From positions 62,001 through 126,000 of the forward strand of contig JADKCA010000007.1 in assembly GCA_016714795.1 (NCBI GenBank): DNA of 64,000 bases. Direction: 5' to 3'. This DNA comes from Sphingomonadales bacterium (GTDB lineage Bacteria > Pseudomonadota > Alphaproteobacteria > Sphingomonadales > Sphingomonadaceae). Below are positions 34,696 to 44,236 of this stretch, one piece after another. Position numbers and translations under genes: made by a program. The first letter of the stretch is position 1, and every line of letters starts with the position of its first letter. The notes beneath the pieces are model-generated. The model searched no databases and was not told where the DNA came from. It saw nothing but the letters and a program-made list of their open reading frames with translations.

Positions 34696-35193
34696 CTAGG
34701 TGCGCGCCGGGAGCGCCACGACCTGCGGCGGGTGGCCGACATCTGTCAGAAACAGCACCAGATCCGTTCCTGACAGGCCGAGCGTGGCCGTGTTGCGCAG
34801 CGGATGGACGTTGACCACCTCATCCCCTGCCAACCGCTCATCAAGGACGACGCAGACGGTCCCATCCCCTTCATTGATTGCGGCGAGCGGCGTCACCGCG
34901 CCGGGCGACACGCCGAGCAATCGCTCCATATCCTCGGCCTTGCCGAAACTCACCTTCTTCGATCCGATCACGGCCGGCAGCGCCTTGAGATCAACCGACG
35001 CATCATGCGGCGCGGTGACGATCCAGTATTGCCCGCCTGCATCTTTCAGGAACAAATTCTTGGTGTGGAACCCCGCAATCTCTGCGTGGAGCCGGGCGCT
35101 TTCCTCGACAGTAAACACCGCCTCATGCTCGTTGAGGGTCCACCGCACGCCCAGCGATTGCAAGCGATCCAGCACATTTTGTTCCGTGGCCAT
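34696..35193 (-). CDS. YbaK/ProX-type prolyl-tRNA deacylase family protein
   Basis: 165 residues of the INS/YbaK editing-domain family that hydrolyses mischarged aminoacyl-tRNA such as Ala-tRNA(Pro). The conserved pattern includes HTKNLFLKDAGGQYWIV, SFGKAEDMERLLGV, and GAVTPLAAIN. Cytoplasmic housekeeping function unrelated to its neighbours. Confidence 0.85.
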   Translation of the reverse strand: MATEQNVLDRLQSLGVRWTLNEHEAVFTVEESARLHAEIAGFHTKNLFLKDAGGQYWIVTAPHDASVDLKALPAVIGSKKVSFGKAEDMERLLGVSPGAVTPLAAINEGDGTVCVVLDERLAGDEVVNVHPLRNTATLGLSGTDLVLFLTDVGHPPQVVALPART

Positions 35194-35458
35194 GACTTTT
35201 TTCGATCCTCTCGACAGCTAGGCGGAGCGTGGGCGAGGCGCTAGGTCTGGCATGGTCAGACGTCCACCGGGCCTCGCCAACATAAGCGGTTTTGATGGCA
35301 GAGTGCATTTCTCGTGATTGAGACAGTTTTGTGTTCTGTGATGCCGGGAAAGATGTTCAACTGACACCGTAGGACAAATGCATGGCAGCCGCAAACGAGC
35401 GCCAGCGCGACACGAACACGCGGGTTTGGAACTTGAGTTTCATATAAGGGAGGCATGA
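35194..35458. promoter_or_regulatory. Long upstream region of the TonB receptor gene
   Basis: This 265-base gap separates the divergent YbaK-like gene and the receptor gene and must hold both promoters. The receptor has a strong ribosome-binding site, AGGGAGG, about 5 bases before its ATG. An ATG at 35455 is out of frame and overlaps the site. No operator was assigned. Confidence 0.45.
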
Positions 35459-38179
35459 ATGAAGAGCAGATTTACATTGTCCACAGCCGTTCTGGCAGTG
35501 GCCATTTTCGGAGCTGGGGCGACCCCGGCTTGGGCACAAACATCAGACGAAGCGAGCGATCGCGGCATTGAAGACATCGTCGTCACCGCCACCCGGCGTG
35601 AAGAATCGCTCAACAAGATTCCGCTCGCCATTCAGGCGTTGAGCGGAGATTCGCTGACCGATCTCAACATCACCAAGTTCGACAAGCTGATCGAGTATCT
35701 GCCCAATGTCCGCTCCGCATCGCGCGGTCCGGGGGCATCCTCCATCTTCATCCGTGGTCTGTCCACCGACTCGCCGGGCCTGCAGATTGCCGGCACCGCC
35801 GGAGCGCAGCCGACGGTCGCGCTCTATGTGAACGATGCGCCTGCATCGCTCGTGGGTCGTAACCTCGATCTCTACACGGTCGATCTCCAGCGCGTCGAAG
35901 TGCTGGCCGGGCCGCAGGGCACCCTGTTTGGCGCCAGCGCGATGGGCGGTGCCGTCCGCTACATCACCAACAAGCCCGATGCGTCTGAATTTCATGCCGG
36001 GTTCAACAGCAGCTATGCCATGACCCGCTATGGTGAAGACAGCGCCGCTGGTGACGCTTTCATCAACGTGCCGATCATCAAGGACAAGCTGGCAATTCGC
36101 GCCGTCGTCTATGCTGACCGTCAGGGTGGCTATATCGACAATGTCGCCGCGACCTTCCAGATGCCGTTCAATGCCAATGCGGGCGTTGCTGGTAAGCTGC
36201 CAGAAGGCAACCCGCTGTTGGTTATGCGTGCTATTCAGGCCTGTCAGCAGTCAACCGTGCTGGTCGGCGGCGTTCCGTCTTGCGGCACTTCGGGTGGTGC
36301 CTATCTCTACAAAACGCCCACGCGCAAGTCGATCAACAACGACGCGTTCATCGAAAAGGATTATAACGACGCGACCTATCGCGGCGGCCGTCTCGCGCTG
36401 AGCTGGCAGATCAACGATAACTGGTCGCTCGACCTGATGCATGTCCGTCAGGAACTCGACACAGACGGCGTGTTCGATTTCGAGCCCGATGTCGGCGATC
36501 TCAAAGTGACCAAGTTCAACGAGAACAATCTCAAGGACAAGGTCAACATCTCGACATGGTCGCTCAATGGTCGCCTCGGCGAGCTGGACCTGATTTACAC
36601 GGGCTCCTTCCTGAAGCACCGCGCGACGCAGGTGGCCGACTATGCCGGCTACTCCAACATTGGCCTGTATCTGCCCTACTATGAGTGTGATCGCGGCGTG
36701 TATTACACCGCAGATTATAACGGCAATATCGGCAACACCTGCTATGCCCCGAACAAGAGCTATCAGGTGCGCAATCGTACCAAGCGCATGACGCATGAAT
36801 TCCGCATGACGTCTCCCGCTGACAAGCGGCTGCGCGGTACCGTTGGCCTCTTCTATGATGACAACAAGCTGTACGACAACACCGACTGGTCGTATCTCAG
36901 CACCGATGCGGGCTTCATCTATCGTCGTGCGCCGAACCCTGCGGTGAAACCGAATGATCCGAGCGTCCGCCCGACCAAAGTGGGCTTCTTCAACGACGTC
37001 CAACGCCGGGATAAGCAGTTTGCAGCTTATGGTGAGGCCTCGTTCGATATCGTTCCGGAAAAGCTGACTCTGACTGGCGGTCTGCGCTATTACAATGAAA
37101 AGGCGTCAATCAACGGCTCTTCCTCCACCAGCTTCTTTACGGGTGGTCGCGGAATCTACAATCCGGCGACGGGCACATACACGGCATCTGCCACGCCGCC
37201 CCAATATTATGGCATCAGCGCCAACCTGAACGATCTGTACAAGGATATTTCGCCCGCCAAATATACCGGCGTACTCTACAAGGCGAACCTGACGTACAAG
37301 TTCGGTGAGGGCTCGCTGGTTTATGCCACATTCTCGGATGGGTTCCGCCCGGGCGGCTTCAACCGTCGTCCGTGTCGCATCGGCAGCGCCACCTGCCCGA
37401 CAGCCGCTGACTTCGCGCGTTTGGGCACCTATGTGCCTGATAAGGTCACCAACTACGAAATCGGCGGCAAGTTCGCTTTGCTGGACCGCAGGTTGCAGTT
37501 GAACCTGGCAGCATATCAGATCGACTGGAAGAACATTCAGATCACGGTGTTTGACCAGAACATCTCCAACCAGACGTTCACCACCAACCTTCTCGACGCG
37601 CGAATCAAGGGCATCGAAGGCGATCTGACCTGGCGGGCCACGTCAGAGTTGACGATCAACAGCGCCTTCTCGTTCAACGATTCCGAAATGACGAAGTATC
37701 GCAAGAATACCAAGGTGCTCCGTCCGTTGGGTGGGCCCCTGGCCCTCAGCCCCAAATTCCAGTTCAATGCCCGTCTGCATTGGGAAAAGGAACTGGACTC
37801 GGGCCTGCGTCCGTTTGCAAACCTGAGCTTCCACCATGTCGGAAAGAGCGTTTCGGATGTGATCGACAATGTGGACATCCGCTATCAGTCGTCCAACCCG
37901 ACTCTGGGTTATGCCGCATCCACACCCGTGCTTTATAACGGCGTGCTGGTGAAGCCTGGTGATGTGATCAGGCCGATCCCTGCGGCCCAGCATCTTGGCT
38001 CTTACAACACGGTTGGCGCATCGTTCGGCGTGTCGAAGGATGATTGGCGGATGGAAATGTTCGTCGACAATCTGACCGATGAGCGTCCTGAACTGTACAA
38101 GAGCGGGAATGATGGTGAAATCCGCACCACCACCTCCCGTCCGCGCACGGTCGGCATCCGCTTCTCTTACTCGATCTAA
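35459..38179 (+). CDS. TonB-dependent outer-membrane receptor
   Basis: 906 residues. The signal peptide is visible (AVLAVAIFGAGATPAWAQ), then a TonB-box-like segment EDIVVTATRREESLNKIP, the plug domain (ISRGPGASSIFIRGLSTD-like region and VEVLAGPQGTLFGASAMGG), and a long beta-barrel ending in the typical aromatic C-terminus (TVGIRFSYSI). It takes up a bulky or scarce substrate across the outer membrane. The neighbouring MFS, dehydrogenase and dehydratase genes suggest an organic acid or sugar-acid-like substrate, though this is unproven. Sphingomonads carry many such receptors. Confidence 0.92.
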   Translation: MKSRFTLSTAVLAVAIFGAGATPAWAQTSDEASDRGIEDIVVTATRREESLNKIPLAIQALSGDSLTDLNITKFDKLIEYLPNVRSASRGPGASSIFIRGLSTDSPGLQIAGTAGAQPTVALYVNDAPASLVGRNLDLYTVDLQRVEVLAGPQGTLFGASAMGGAVRYITNKPDASEFHAGFNSSYAMTRYGEDSAAGDAFINVPIIKDKLAIRAVVYADRQGGYIDNVAATFQMPFNANAGVAGKLPEGNPLLVMRAIQACQQSTVLVGGVPSCGTSGGAYLYKTPTRKSINNDAFIEKDYNDATYRGGRLALSWQINDNWSLDLMHVRQELDTDGVFDFEPDVGDLKVTKFNENNLKDKVNISTWSLNGRLGELDLIYTGSFLKHRATQVADYAGYSNIGLYLPYYECDRGVYYTADYNGNIGNTCYAPNKSYQVRNRTKRMTHEFRMTSPADKRLRGTVGLFYDDNKLYDNTDWSYLSTDAGFIYRRAPNPAVKPNDPSVRPTKVGFFNDVQRRDKQFAAYGEASFDIVPEKLTLTGGLRYYNEKASINGSSSTSFFTGGRGIYNPATGTYTASATPPQYYGISANLNDLYKDISPAKYTGVLYKANLTYKFGEGSLVYATFSDGFRPGGFNRRPCRIGSATCPTAADFARLGTYVPDKVTNYEIGGKFALLDRRLQLNLAAYQIDWKNIQITVFDQNISNQTFTTNLLDARIKGIEGDLTWRATSELTINSAFSFNDSEMTKYRKNTKVLRPLGGPLALSPKFQFNARLHWEKELDSGLRPFANLSFHHVGKSVSDVIDNVDIRYQSSNPTLGYAASTPVLYNGVLVKPGDVIRPIPAAQHLGSYNTVGASFGVSKDDWRMEMFVDNLTDERPELYKSGNDGEIRTTTSRPRTVGIRFSYSI

Positions 38180-38189
38180 GAACAAGTTT

Positions 38190-38226
38190 GGGCGCTCCGG
38201 CACTGCCGGGGCGCCCTCCCCTTTTC
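38190..38226 (+). terminator. Rho-independent terminator after the TonB receptor
   Basis: GGGCGCTCCGGCA pairs with TGCCGGGGCGCCC (one G-T wobble) 10 bases after the receptor stop, followed by a pyrimidine run ending TTTTC. It separates the receptor from the downstream sulfotransferase transcript. Confidence 0.8.
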
Positions 38227-38309
38227 AGCCATCGCGATAGTGATTCACTCTCCGCCCGTGCTACACCCGCACCGATCAGACGTTTAGCAATCGGAGAGCG
38301 CGCAAGGCC

Positions 38310-40310
38310 ATGGACGCGGCAATCGACATCATCAATCCGGACGAAGCCGTCCGCAAAGCGCGCACACTGCTGCAAAACGGTCGTCTGGCCGAAGCGGCGC
38401 AAGCCTGCCAGTTCATTCTGGATGAACATCCGGACCATCGAGACACGCTTTATACACTCGCCGTGGCCCAACGCATGGGCCGCAAGCATCTTGAAGCGCT
38501 GGCCACACTCGCCGTGCTGATCGAGCTTTCACCCAGCTATGGCCGAGCCTGGCAGGAGCGCGGCCACTGCCTGCGCGATCTGGGACGCAGCGAAGAGGCG
38601 TTCACCGCTTATCAGTCCGCCGTCACGCACAATGGCGCGCTCGCCGCCAGCTGGCGCATGCTGGCGCAGATCCACAGCGCCGCCGGGCGCGACGCTCAAG
38701 CCGATTTCGCCACCGCGCAATTCGACCATCTCACCAGCCTGCCGCCCGAGCTGCAAAGCGTGGCGAGCCTCATTCAGGAAGGACAGATCGCCAAGGCCGA
38801 GGCCCTGTGCCGGTCCTTCCTGCAAAAGAACGGTCATCATGTCGAGGCGATGCGGCTGCTCGCCGAGATCGGGCTCCGCTTCAACGCATATGACGAGGCC
38901 GAGTTTCTGCTCGAATCCGCCAAGCTGCTGGAGCCGGAAAATGTCAGCGCGCATTATGATTATGCCAAGCTGCTGAGGAAGCGCCAGAAGTTTGAGCAAG
39001 CACTGGCCGAAGCGGTTGAGTTGCGCGCCAAGGAGCCCGGCAACCCCGAATTTGAAATGCTGTACGCCAACGAGAATCTCGCGGTGGGCAATTTCGACGA
39101 GGCGATGGACACATATGCCACGCTGCTGGAAGCCCTGCCCAACAATCCCGGCATCAACCTGACCTATGGCCATGCGCTCAAGACGGTCGGGCGGCAGGAC
39201 GAAGCCGTCTCCGCCTATCGCAAAGCCTATCAGGTGCGGCAGGATTGCGGCGATGCCTTCTGGAGCCTCGCCAACCTCAAGACATACCGCTTTACCGACG
39301 ACGAACTGACGCAGATGCGTGAGCAGGAGGCGTCTGCAACGGTCGCGCTGGCGGATCGCTATCACCTCTGCTTCGCGCTCGGCAAAGCGCTCGAGGACCG
39401 CAAGGCGCATGAAGAGTCTTTCACTTATTATGAGCGCGGCAACCGGCTGAAGCGCGAAGAGCTGAAATATGATCCGGCCCGGCTGGAGGATGAAATGGCT
39501 CTCCAGCGCGCGCATGTGACAGCGGCGCTGCTCGACCGCTTCAAGGGCGCGGGCAGCCCGGCCTCCGATCCGATTTTCATCGTCGGCCTGCCGCGCGCGG
39601 GATCGACCCTGCTCGAACAGATCCTCGCGTCGCATTCTCAGGCAGAGGGCACGATGGAACTGCCCAACATCATGGCACTCGCCCACCGGCTCGATCATCG
39701 CCGCATGCGTAATGACACGCCCGAATATCCCGCCAATCTGGGCGAATTGACGGCGGAAGAGCTGACCGGTTTTGGCGAGGATTTCATCCGCGACACCCGC
39801 ATCTACCGTAAGGAAGGCACGCCCTTCTTCATCGACAAGATGCCCAACAACTTCCGGCATATCGGGCTGATCCACATGATCCTGCCCAACGCGAAGATCA
39901 TCGATGCGCGGCGCAGCGCGATGGGGTGCTGCTTTTCGGGCTTCAAACAGCTGTTCGCCGAAGGGCAGGAATTCACTTACGGTCTGGAAGAAGTGGGCCG
40001 CTACTACCGCGATTATGTGCGGCTGATGGATCATTGGGATCAGGTGCTGCCCGGCAAGGTGCTGCTGACGCGCTATGAAGAGGTGGTGGCCGATCTGGAA
40101 ACGCAGGTGCGCCGCTTGCTCGATTTCTGCGGGCTGCCGTTCGAAGAGGCGTGCCTGAATTTCCATGAGACAGAGCGGGCCGTGCGCACCGCCAGTTCGG
40201 AACAGGTGCGCCAGCCGCTCTATCGCAGCGGTGTGGATCAATGGGAAAATTACTCGACCTGGCTCGATCCGCTGCGTGCAGTGCTCGGGCCGGAGTTGGT
40301 GGGGCGTTGA
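38310..40310 (+). CDS. TPR-repeat sulfotransferase family protein
   Basis: 666 residues. The N-terminal about 390 residues are tandem TPR-like helices (ARTLLQNGRLAEAAQACQFI, YGRAWQERGHCLRDLGRSEE and later copies). The C-terminal sulfotransferase domain has the 5'-phosphosulfate loop GLPRAGSTLLEQIL, and further IDKMPNNFRHIGLI and RYEEVVADLETQVRRL. It would transfer sulfate from PAPS to an unknown acceptor. This architecture next to a TonB receptor is common in sphingomonads; its purpose there is unclear. Confidence 0.88.
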   Translation: MDAAIDIINPDEAVRKARTLLQNGRLAEAAQACQFILDEHPDHRDTLYTLAVAQRMGRKHLEALATLAVLIELSPSYGRAWQERGHCLRDLGRSEEAFTAYQSAVTHNGALAASWRMLAQIHSAAGRDAQADFATAQFDHLTSLPPELQSVASLIQEGQIAKAEALCRSFLQKNGHHVEAMRLLAEIGLRFNAYDEAEFLLESAKLLEPENVSAHYDYAKLLRKRQKFEQALAEAVELRAKEPGNPEFEMLYANENLAVGNFDEAMDTYATLLEALPNNPGINLTYGHALKTVGRQDEAVSAYRKAYQVRQDCGDAFWSLANLKTYRFTDDELTQMREQEASATVALADRYHLCFALGKALEDRKAHEESFTYYERGNRLKREELKYDPARLEDEMALQRAHVTAALLDRFKGAGSPASDPIFIVGLPRAGSTLLEQILASHSQAEGTMELPNIMALAHRLDHRRMRNDTPEYPANLGELTAEELTGFGEDFIRDTRIYRKEGTPFFIDKMPNNFRHIGLIHMILPNAKIIDARRSAMGCCFSGFKQLFAEGQEFTYGLEEVGRYYRDYVRLMDHWDQVLPGKVLLTRYEEVVADLETQVRRLLDFCGLPFEEACLNFHETERAVRTASSEQVRQPLYRSGVDQWENYSTWLDPLRAVLGPELVGR

Positions 40311-40321
40311 GGAGAGAAACA

Positions 40322-41620
40322 ATGGCAAGCACGGCACCAGTGGACGCAGACAAGGTTTCGACACTCGGCCAGCGCTGGTATGTGCTGATCATCATGATGC
40401 TGGTCTATACGATCAGCATTGCAGACCGTTATGTGCTCTCCACGCTGCTCGGCCCGATCAGTAAGGAATTCGGCCTCACCGACAGTGAAACCGCGTGGCT
40501 CGGCATTCCGCTCGCGCTCTTCTACGTTGTGATGGGCATTCCGCTTTCGTGGCTGTGTGACCGCACCAACCGCACGCGCCTGCTTGCCGCATCGGTGGCC
40601 GTCTGGTCCGCGATGACGGCGATCACCGGCTATGCCAAAGGCTATTTCGATCTGCTGCTGGCGCGCGTAGGCGTTGGCATTGGCGAAGCGGGCGGCACCC
40701 CTGCCTGCAACGCGATCATCGCCGATTATTTTCCGGCAGACCGGCGCTCAATGGCGATGACGGTGTTTGCGCTCGGCGCGCCCATCGGTGCATGGCTCGG
40801 CTCGGACATTGCCGGGCTGGTGTCGGTCGATCACGGTTGGCGCTCGGCCTTTCTGGTGCTGGGCATTCCCGGGATCATCTTGGCGCTGATCATCCTTGTG
40901 ACGATCAAGGAACCGCAGCGCGGGCGGCTGGATGCTGTGACCGAAGAAAAATCGCCAACGGTTATCGAAACACTCCGGTTCCTCTGGTCGCAAAAGGCAG
41001 CGGTGCATGCGCTTTGGGCGAGCGGCCTTTCCGCCTTCTGGGGCTGGGGGCTGATGTGGTTTACCCCGCTCTTCCTCCAGCGCACTTACGGTATGGATGA
41101 AGGTCAGGCGGGCGGGCTGCTGGGCCAGATCTACATGTTTGGCGGCATTGGGGCATCGCTGATCACCGCATGGATCGTTGCGCGCCCGGCCTATACCGAT
41201 CCGCGCAAGATCGCGCGGCTGCTCGCGGTGGTGACGGCACTGGCCACCATCCCGTCCTTCCTTGCCTATTACACGCATGATCTGGGCATGGCGAAGCTGA
41301 TGTGGTGGCTCTTCATTCCCGCCATCTACTTCTACATCGGCCCGGCCTTTGCGCTGTGCCAGAACCTCTCCTCGCCCCGCATGCGCGCGATGACGGTGGC
41401 GATTTCGCTGCTGATAGCCAATGTGCTCAATTTGATCATTGCGCCAGCCATCGTCGGCGGATTGAGCGACTATTTCGCCGGGCCTTCGGGGGCGGACGCG
41501 GACTCGCTGCGGCTGGCGCAACTCATCCTCGCGCCGAGCGGGCTATGGGCAGCCTGGCATTATTGGCGCGCCGAAAAATACATTGTTGAAGATCAGAAGA
41601 GAGCGATTGGTTATGTTTGA
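40322..41620 (+). CDS. MFS transporter (spinster-like)
   Basis: 432 residues with 12 predicted membrane segments and loop motifs (SWLCDRTNRTRLL, RVGVGIGEAGGTPACNAII, ADYFPADRRSMAMTVF). The ATG at 40322 follows GAGGAGAGAAAC, so the longer frame from 40241 inside the sulfotransferase gene is rejected. Its stop overlaps the aldehyde dehydrogenase start by 8 bases. It probably imports the compound degraded by the following dehydrogenase, enolase-superfamily and GMC enzymes. Confidence 0.88.
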   Translation: MASTAPVDADKVSTLGQRWYVLIIMMLVYTISIADRYVLSTLLGPISKEFGLTDSETAWLGIPLALFYVVMGIPLSWLCDRTNRTRLLAASVAVWSAMTAITGYAKGYFDLLLARVGVGIGEAGGTPACNAIIADYFPADRRSMAMTVFALGAPIGAWLGSDIAGLVSVDHGWRSAFLVLGIPGIILALIILVTIKEPQRGRLDAVTEEKSPTVIETLRFLWSQKAAVHALWASGLSAFWGWGLMWFTPLFLQRTYGMDEGQAGGLLGQIYMFGGIGASLITAWIVARPAYTDPRKIARLLAVVTALATIPSFLAYYTHDLGMAKLMWWLFIPAIYFYIGPAFALCQNLSSPRMRAMTVAISLLIANVLNLIIAPAIVGGLSDYFAGPSGADADSLRLAQLILAPSGLWAAWHYWRAEKYIVEDQKRAIGYV

Positions 41621-43049
41621 TATGCCGCTGAAATCCTACATCAACGGCGCATGGGTGCTGCCCGCGACATCGACCGCGACGCTGGATGCGATCAATCCCG
41701 CAACCGAGGAAGCCTGCGCCACGGTGGCGCTGTGCGGGCCGGATGATGTGGAGGCTGCGGTGGGCGCGGCACGGGCCGCGTTCGATGGCTATGCGGCACT
41801 GTCGCTCGACGAACGGCTGGCGCTCACCGAAAAGCTGATCACGATTTTCGAGCGGCGTTACGGCGAAATGGTGACGGCGATCTCGACCGAAATGGGTGCG
41901 CCTTATGATCTCTCGCACGATGCGCAGGCCGAAAGCGGCCCCGGCCATCTGCGCGCCACAGTGCGCGCCGCGCGCGAGATGGCGTGGGATTATGATGTGG
42001 GTGAGGACGGGATCGTCACCCACGAACCGGTTGGCGTGTGCGTTCTCATCACGCCGTGGAACTGGCCGATCAACCAGATCGTCTGCAAGGTTGGCCCGGC
42101 GCTGATCGCGGGCTGCACGGTGGTGCTGAAACCGAGCGAAATCGCGCCGCTTTCTGCCCAGCTGTTCGCCGAAATGGTGGAGGAAGCGGGCTTCCCCGCT
42201 GGCGTGTTCAACATGGTGCACGGCACCGGCGCAATGATTGGTGATGCTCTGACCAGCCACAAGGAAGTCGACATGATTTCCTTCACTGGCTCAACGCGCG
42301 CGGGCGTGCAGATTGCCAAGTCCGCTGCCGATACCGTCAAGCGCGTGGCGCAGGAACTGGGGGGCAAATCGGCCAATATCGTCTTTGCCGATTGCGATCT
42401 GGAAGCTGCCGTGACGCGCGGGGTGGAGCATTGCTTCAACAACACCGGGCAAAGCTGCAACGCGCCGACGCGCATGCTGGTGGAGGCATCGGTCTATGAC
42501 CAAGCCGTCGCCATCGCTGCGCGCGTGGCCAAGGAAACGCCGCTCGGCGACCCTAAAGCGAAGGGGCCCCACCTCGGCCCGGTGGTCAGCAAGGCGCATT
42601 ATGACAAGATTCAGGGGCTGATCCAGGCGGGCATCGATGAAGGCGCGCAACTGGTCGCGGGTGGCACAGGTCGCGCCGATGGCTTTGATCGCGGCTATTA
42701 CGTCAAACCCACCATCTTCGCGGGCGTCCACAACAAGATGACGATTGCGCAGGAAGAGGTGTTTGGTCCCGTGCTGGTTCTCATTCCCTTCAAGGACGAA
42801 GCCGAAGCCGTGGCCATCGCCAATGACTCGCCCTACGGCCTTTACGCCTATGTCCAGACCGGAGACATGGCACGCGCGCGGCGCATATCGCGGCTGATGC
42901 GCGCAGGCGGCGTCAGCATCAACGGCACGAGCCAGGATTATATGGCGCCCTTCGGTGGCTATAAGCAGTCCGGCAACGGTCGCGAATATGGCAAGTATGG
43001 CCTGCACGACTTTCTGGAGATCAAGTCGATCAGCGGATACCGCGTATGA
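41613..43049 (+). CDS. NAD(P)-dependent aldehyde dehydrogenase
   Basis: 478-residue ALDH. Key motifs: ITPWNWPINQIVCKVGPAL, FTGSTRAGVQIAKSAA (cofactor loop), catalytic Glu in QELGGKSANIVF, and the active-site Cys in FNNTGQSCNAPTRM. It oxidises an aldehyde to the acid. The start at 41613 overlaps the MFS stop; the alternative ATG is 41622. It could serve as a betaine aldehyde dehydrogenase, since no BetB lies near BetA, but its own operon suggests another aldehyde. Confidence 0.9.
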   Translation: MFDMPLKSYINGAWVLPATSTATLDAINPATEEACATVALCGPDDVEAAVGAARAAFDGYAALSLDERLALTEKLITIFERRYGEMVTAISTEMGAPYDLSHDAQAESGPGHLRATVRAAREMAWDYDVGEDGIVTHEPVGVCVLITPWNWPINQIVCKVGPALIAGCTVVLKPSEIAPLSAQLFAEMVEEAGFPAGVFNMVHGTGAMIGDALTSHKEVDMISFTGSTRAGVQIAKSAADTVKRVAQELGGKSANIVFADCDLEAAVTRGVEHCFNNTGQSCNAPTRMLVEASVYDQAVAIAARVAKETPLGDPKAKGPHLGPVVSKAHYDKIQGLIQAGIDEGAQLVAGGTGRADGFDRGYYVKPTIFAGVHNKMTIAQEEVFGPVLVLIPFKDEAEAVAIANDSPYGLYAYVQTGDMARARRISRLMRAGGVSINGTSQDYMAPFGGYKQSGNGREYGKYGLHDFLEIKSISGYRV

Positions 43050-44236
43050 AGCTGACGGGGATCAAGACCTTCGTCGTCGGCAATCCGCCGCCGCATTTCG
43101 GCGGGCGTTATTTTGTGTTCGTCAAGTTGGAGACGGACAATGGCTCGACCGGGCTTGGCGAGGCGTATTGCGTCCCCTTCTCCCCGCATCTGGTGGCGCA
43201 GCTATGCGAAGATATGTTCGCGCGCTATCTCGAAGGCTGTGATCCGCACGACATCGAAAGCATGTGGCGGCGCGTCTATTCGGCGGGCTTCACCCAGCAT
43301 CCCGATCTGACGGTGATGGGCGTGCTTTCCGCGCTCGAAATGGCCTGCTGGGATATTGTCGGCAAAGAGGCGAACCAGCCGGTTTACAAGCTGCTGGGCG
43401 GGCGCGTTCATGAGCGGTTGCGCGCCTACACCTATATCTATCCGCGCCCCGGCGACGCGAGCGATGTGTACCACGACCCCGATCTCGCGGCGGAACGTGC
43501 CGCGCTTTATCTGGAGATGGGCTTTACCGCGCTGAAGTTCGATCCCGCCGGGCCTTATTCCGCGTTTGACGGGCGGCAGCTGTCGTTGGAGGCGCTCGAC
43601 CTCTCCGAACGCTTCTGCAAAAAGCTGCGCGAAGCGGTAGGCAGCAAGGCCGACCTGCTGTTCGGCACGCACGGCCAGATGACAGCGGCGGGTGCGATCC
43701 GGCTCGCCAAGCGGCTGGAGCCTTATGATCCGCTCTGGCTCGAAGAGCCGGTGCCGCCCGATGCGCCTGAGGAGATGGCGAAGGTCGCACGCGCAACCTC
43801 CATCCCCGTCGCGGCGGGTGAGCGGCTGGCGACCAAATATGATTTCGCGCGGATGCTCGATTGCGGCGCGGCGGCGATCCTCCAGATGAATCTGGGCCGC
43901 GTCGGCGGCTTGCTCGAGGCCAAGAAGATCGCCGGGATGGCCGAAGTCCGCCATGTGCAGATCGCGCCGCATCTCTATTGCGGACCGGTGGTCGGCGCGG
44001 CCAATGTGCAGCTTGCGACTTGCTCGCCCAATTTCCTGATATTGGAAAGCATCGAGGATTGGGGCGGGTTCCACAGCGAAATCCTCAAGACACCCATGCA
44101 GTTCGAGGATGGCCATGTCATCCCGCCGACCGCGCCGGGGCTGGGCGTGGAGCTGAATGAGGAGGTCGCGCTGGCGCATCCCTATACCGGCACCATGCTC
44201 CATCTCGACATGACGCAGCACCCCGTCAGCCTGTGA
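43046..44236 (+). CDS. Mandelate racemase/muconate lactonizing enzyme family protein
   Basis: 396 residues with the enolase-superfamily capping domain (TGLGEAYCVPFSPHLVAQL) and a TIM-barrel. The barrel has LKFDPAG, ALEPYDPLWLEEPVPPDAPEE-type sequence with metal-binding Glu residues, PVAAGERLATKYDF, and APHLYCGPVV with a candidate catalytic His. The usual first metal ligand region reads LLFGTHGQMTA instead of an Asp-containing strand, so the subgroup differs from classic galactonate dehydratases. It may dehydrate or epimerise a hydroxy-acid. The start overlaps the ALDH stop (ATGA). Confidence 0.85.
   Translation: MKLTGIKTFVVGNPPPHFGGRYFVFVKLETDNGSTGLGEAYCVPFSPHLVAQLCEDMFARYLEGCDPHDIESMWRRVYSAGFTQHPDLTVMGVLSALEMACWDIVGKEANQPVYKLLGGRVHERLRAYTYIYPRPGDASDVYHDPDLAAERAALYLEMGFTALKFDPAGPYSAFDGRQLSLEALDLSERFCKKLREAVGSKADLLFGTHGQMTAAGAIRLAKRLEPYDPLWLEEPVPPDAPEEMAKVARATSIPVAAGERLATKYDFARMLDCGAAAILQMNLGRVGGLLEAKKIAGMAEVRHVQIAPHLYCGPVVGAANVQLATCSPNFLILESIEDWGGFHSEILKTPMQFEDGHVIPPTAPGLGVELNEEVALAHPYTGTMLHLDMTQHPVSL

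Noticed and set aside
41613..43049. Naming the aldehyde dehydrogenase BetB
   Set aside because: It is in a different operon from betA, and nothing in its sequence that I can see proves betaine aldehyde specificity.
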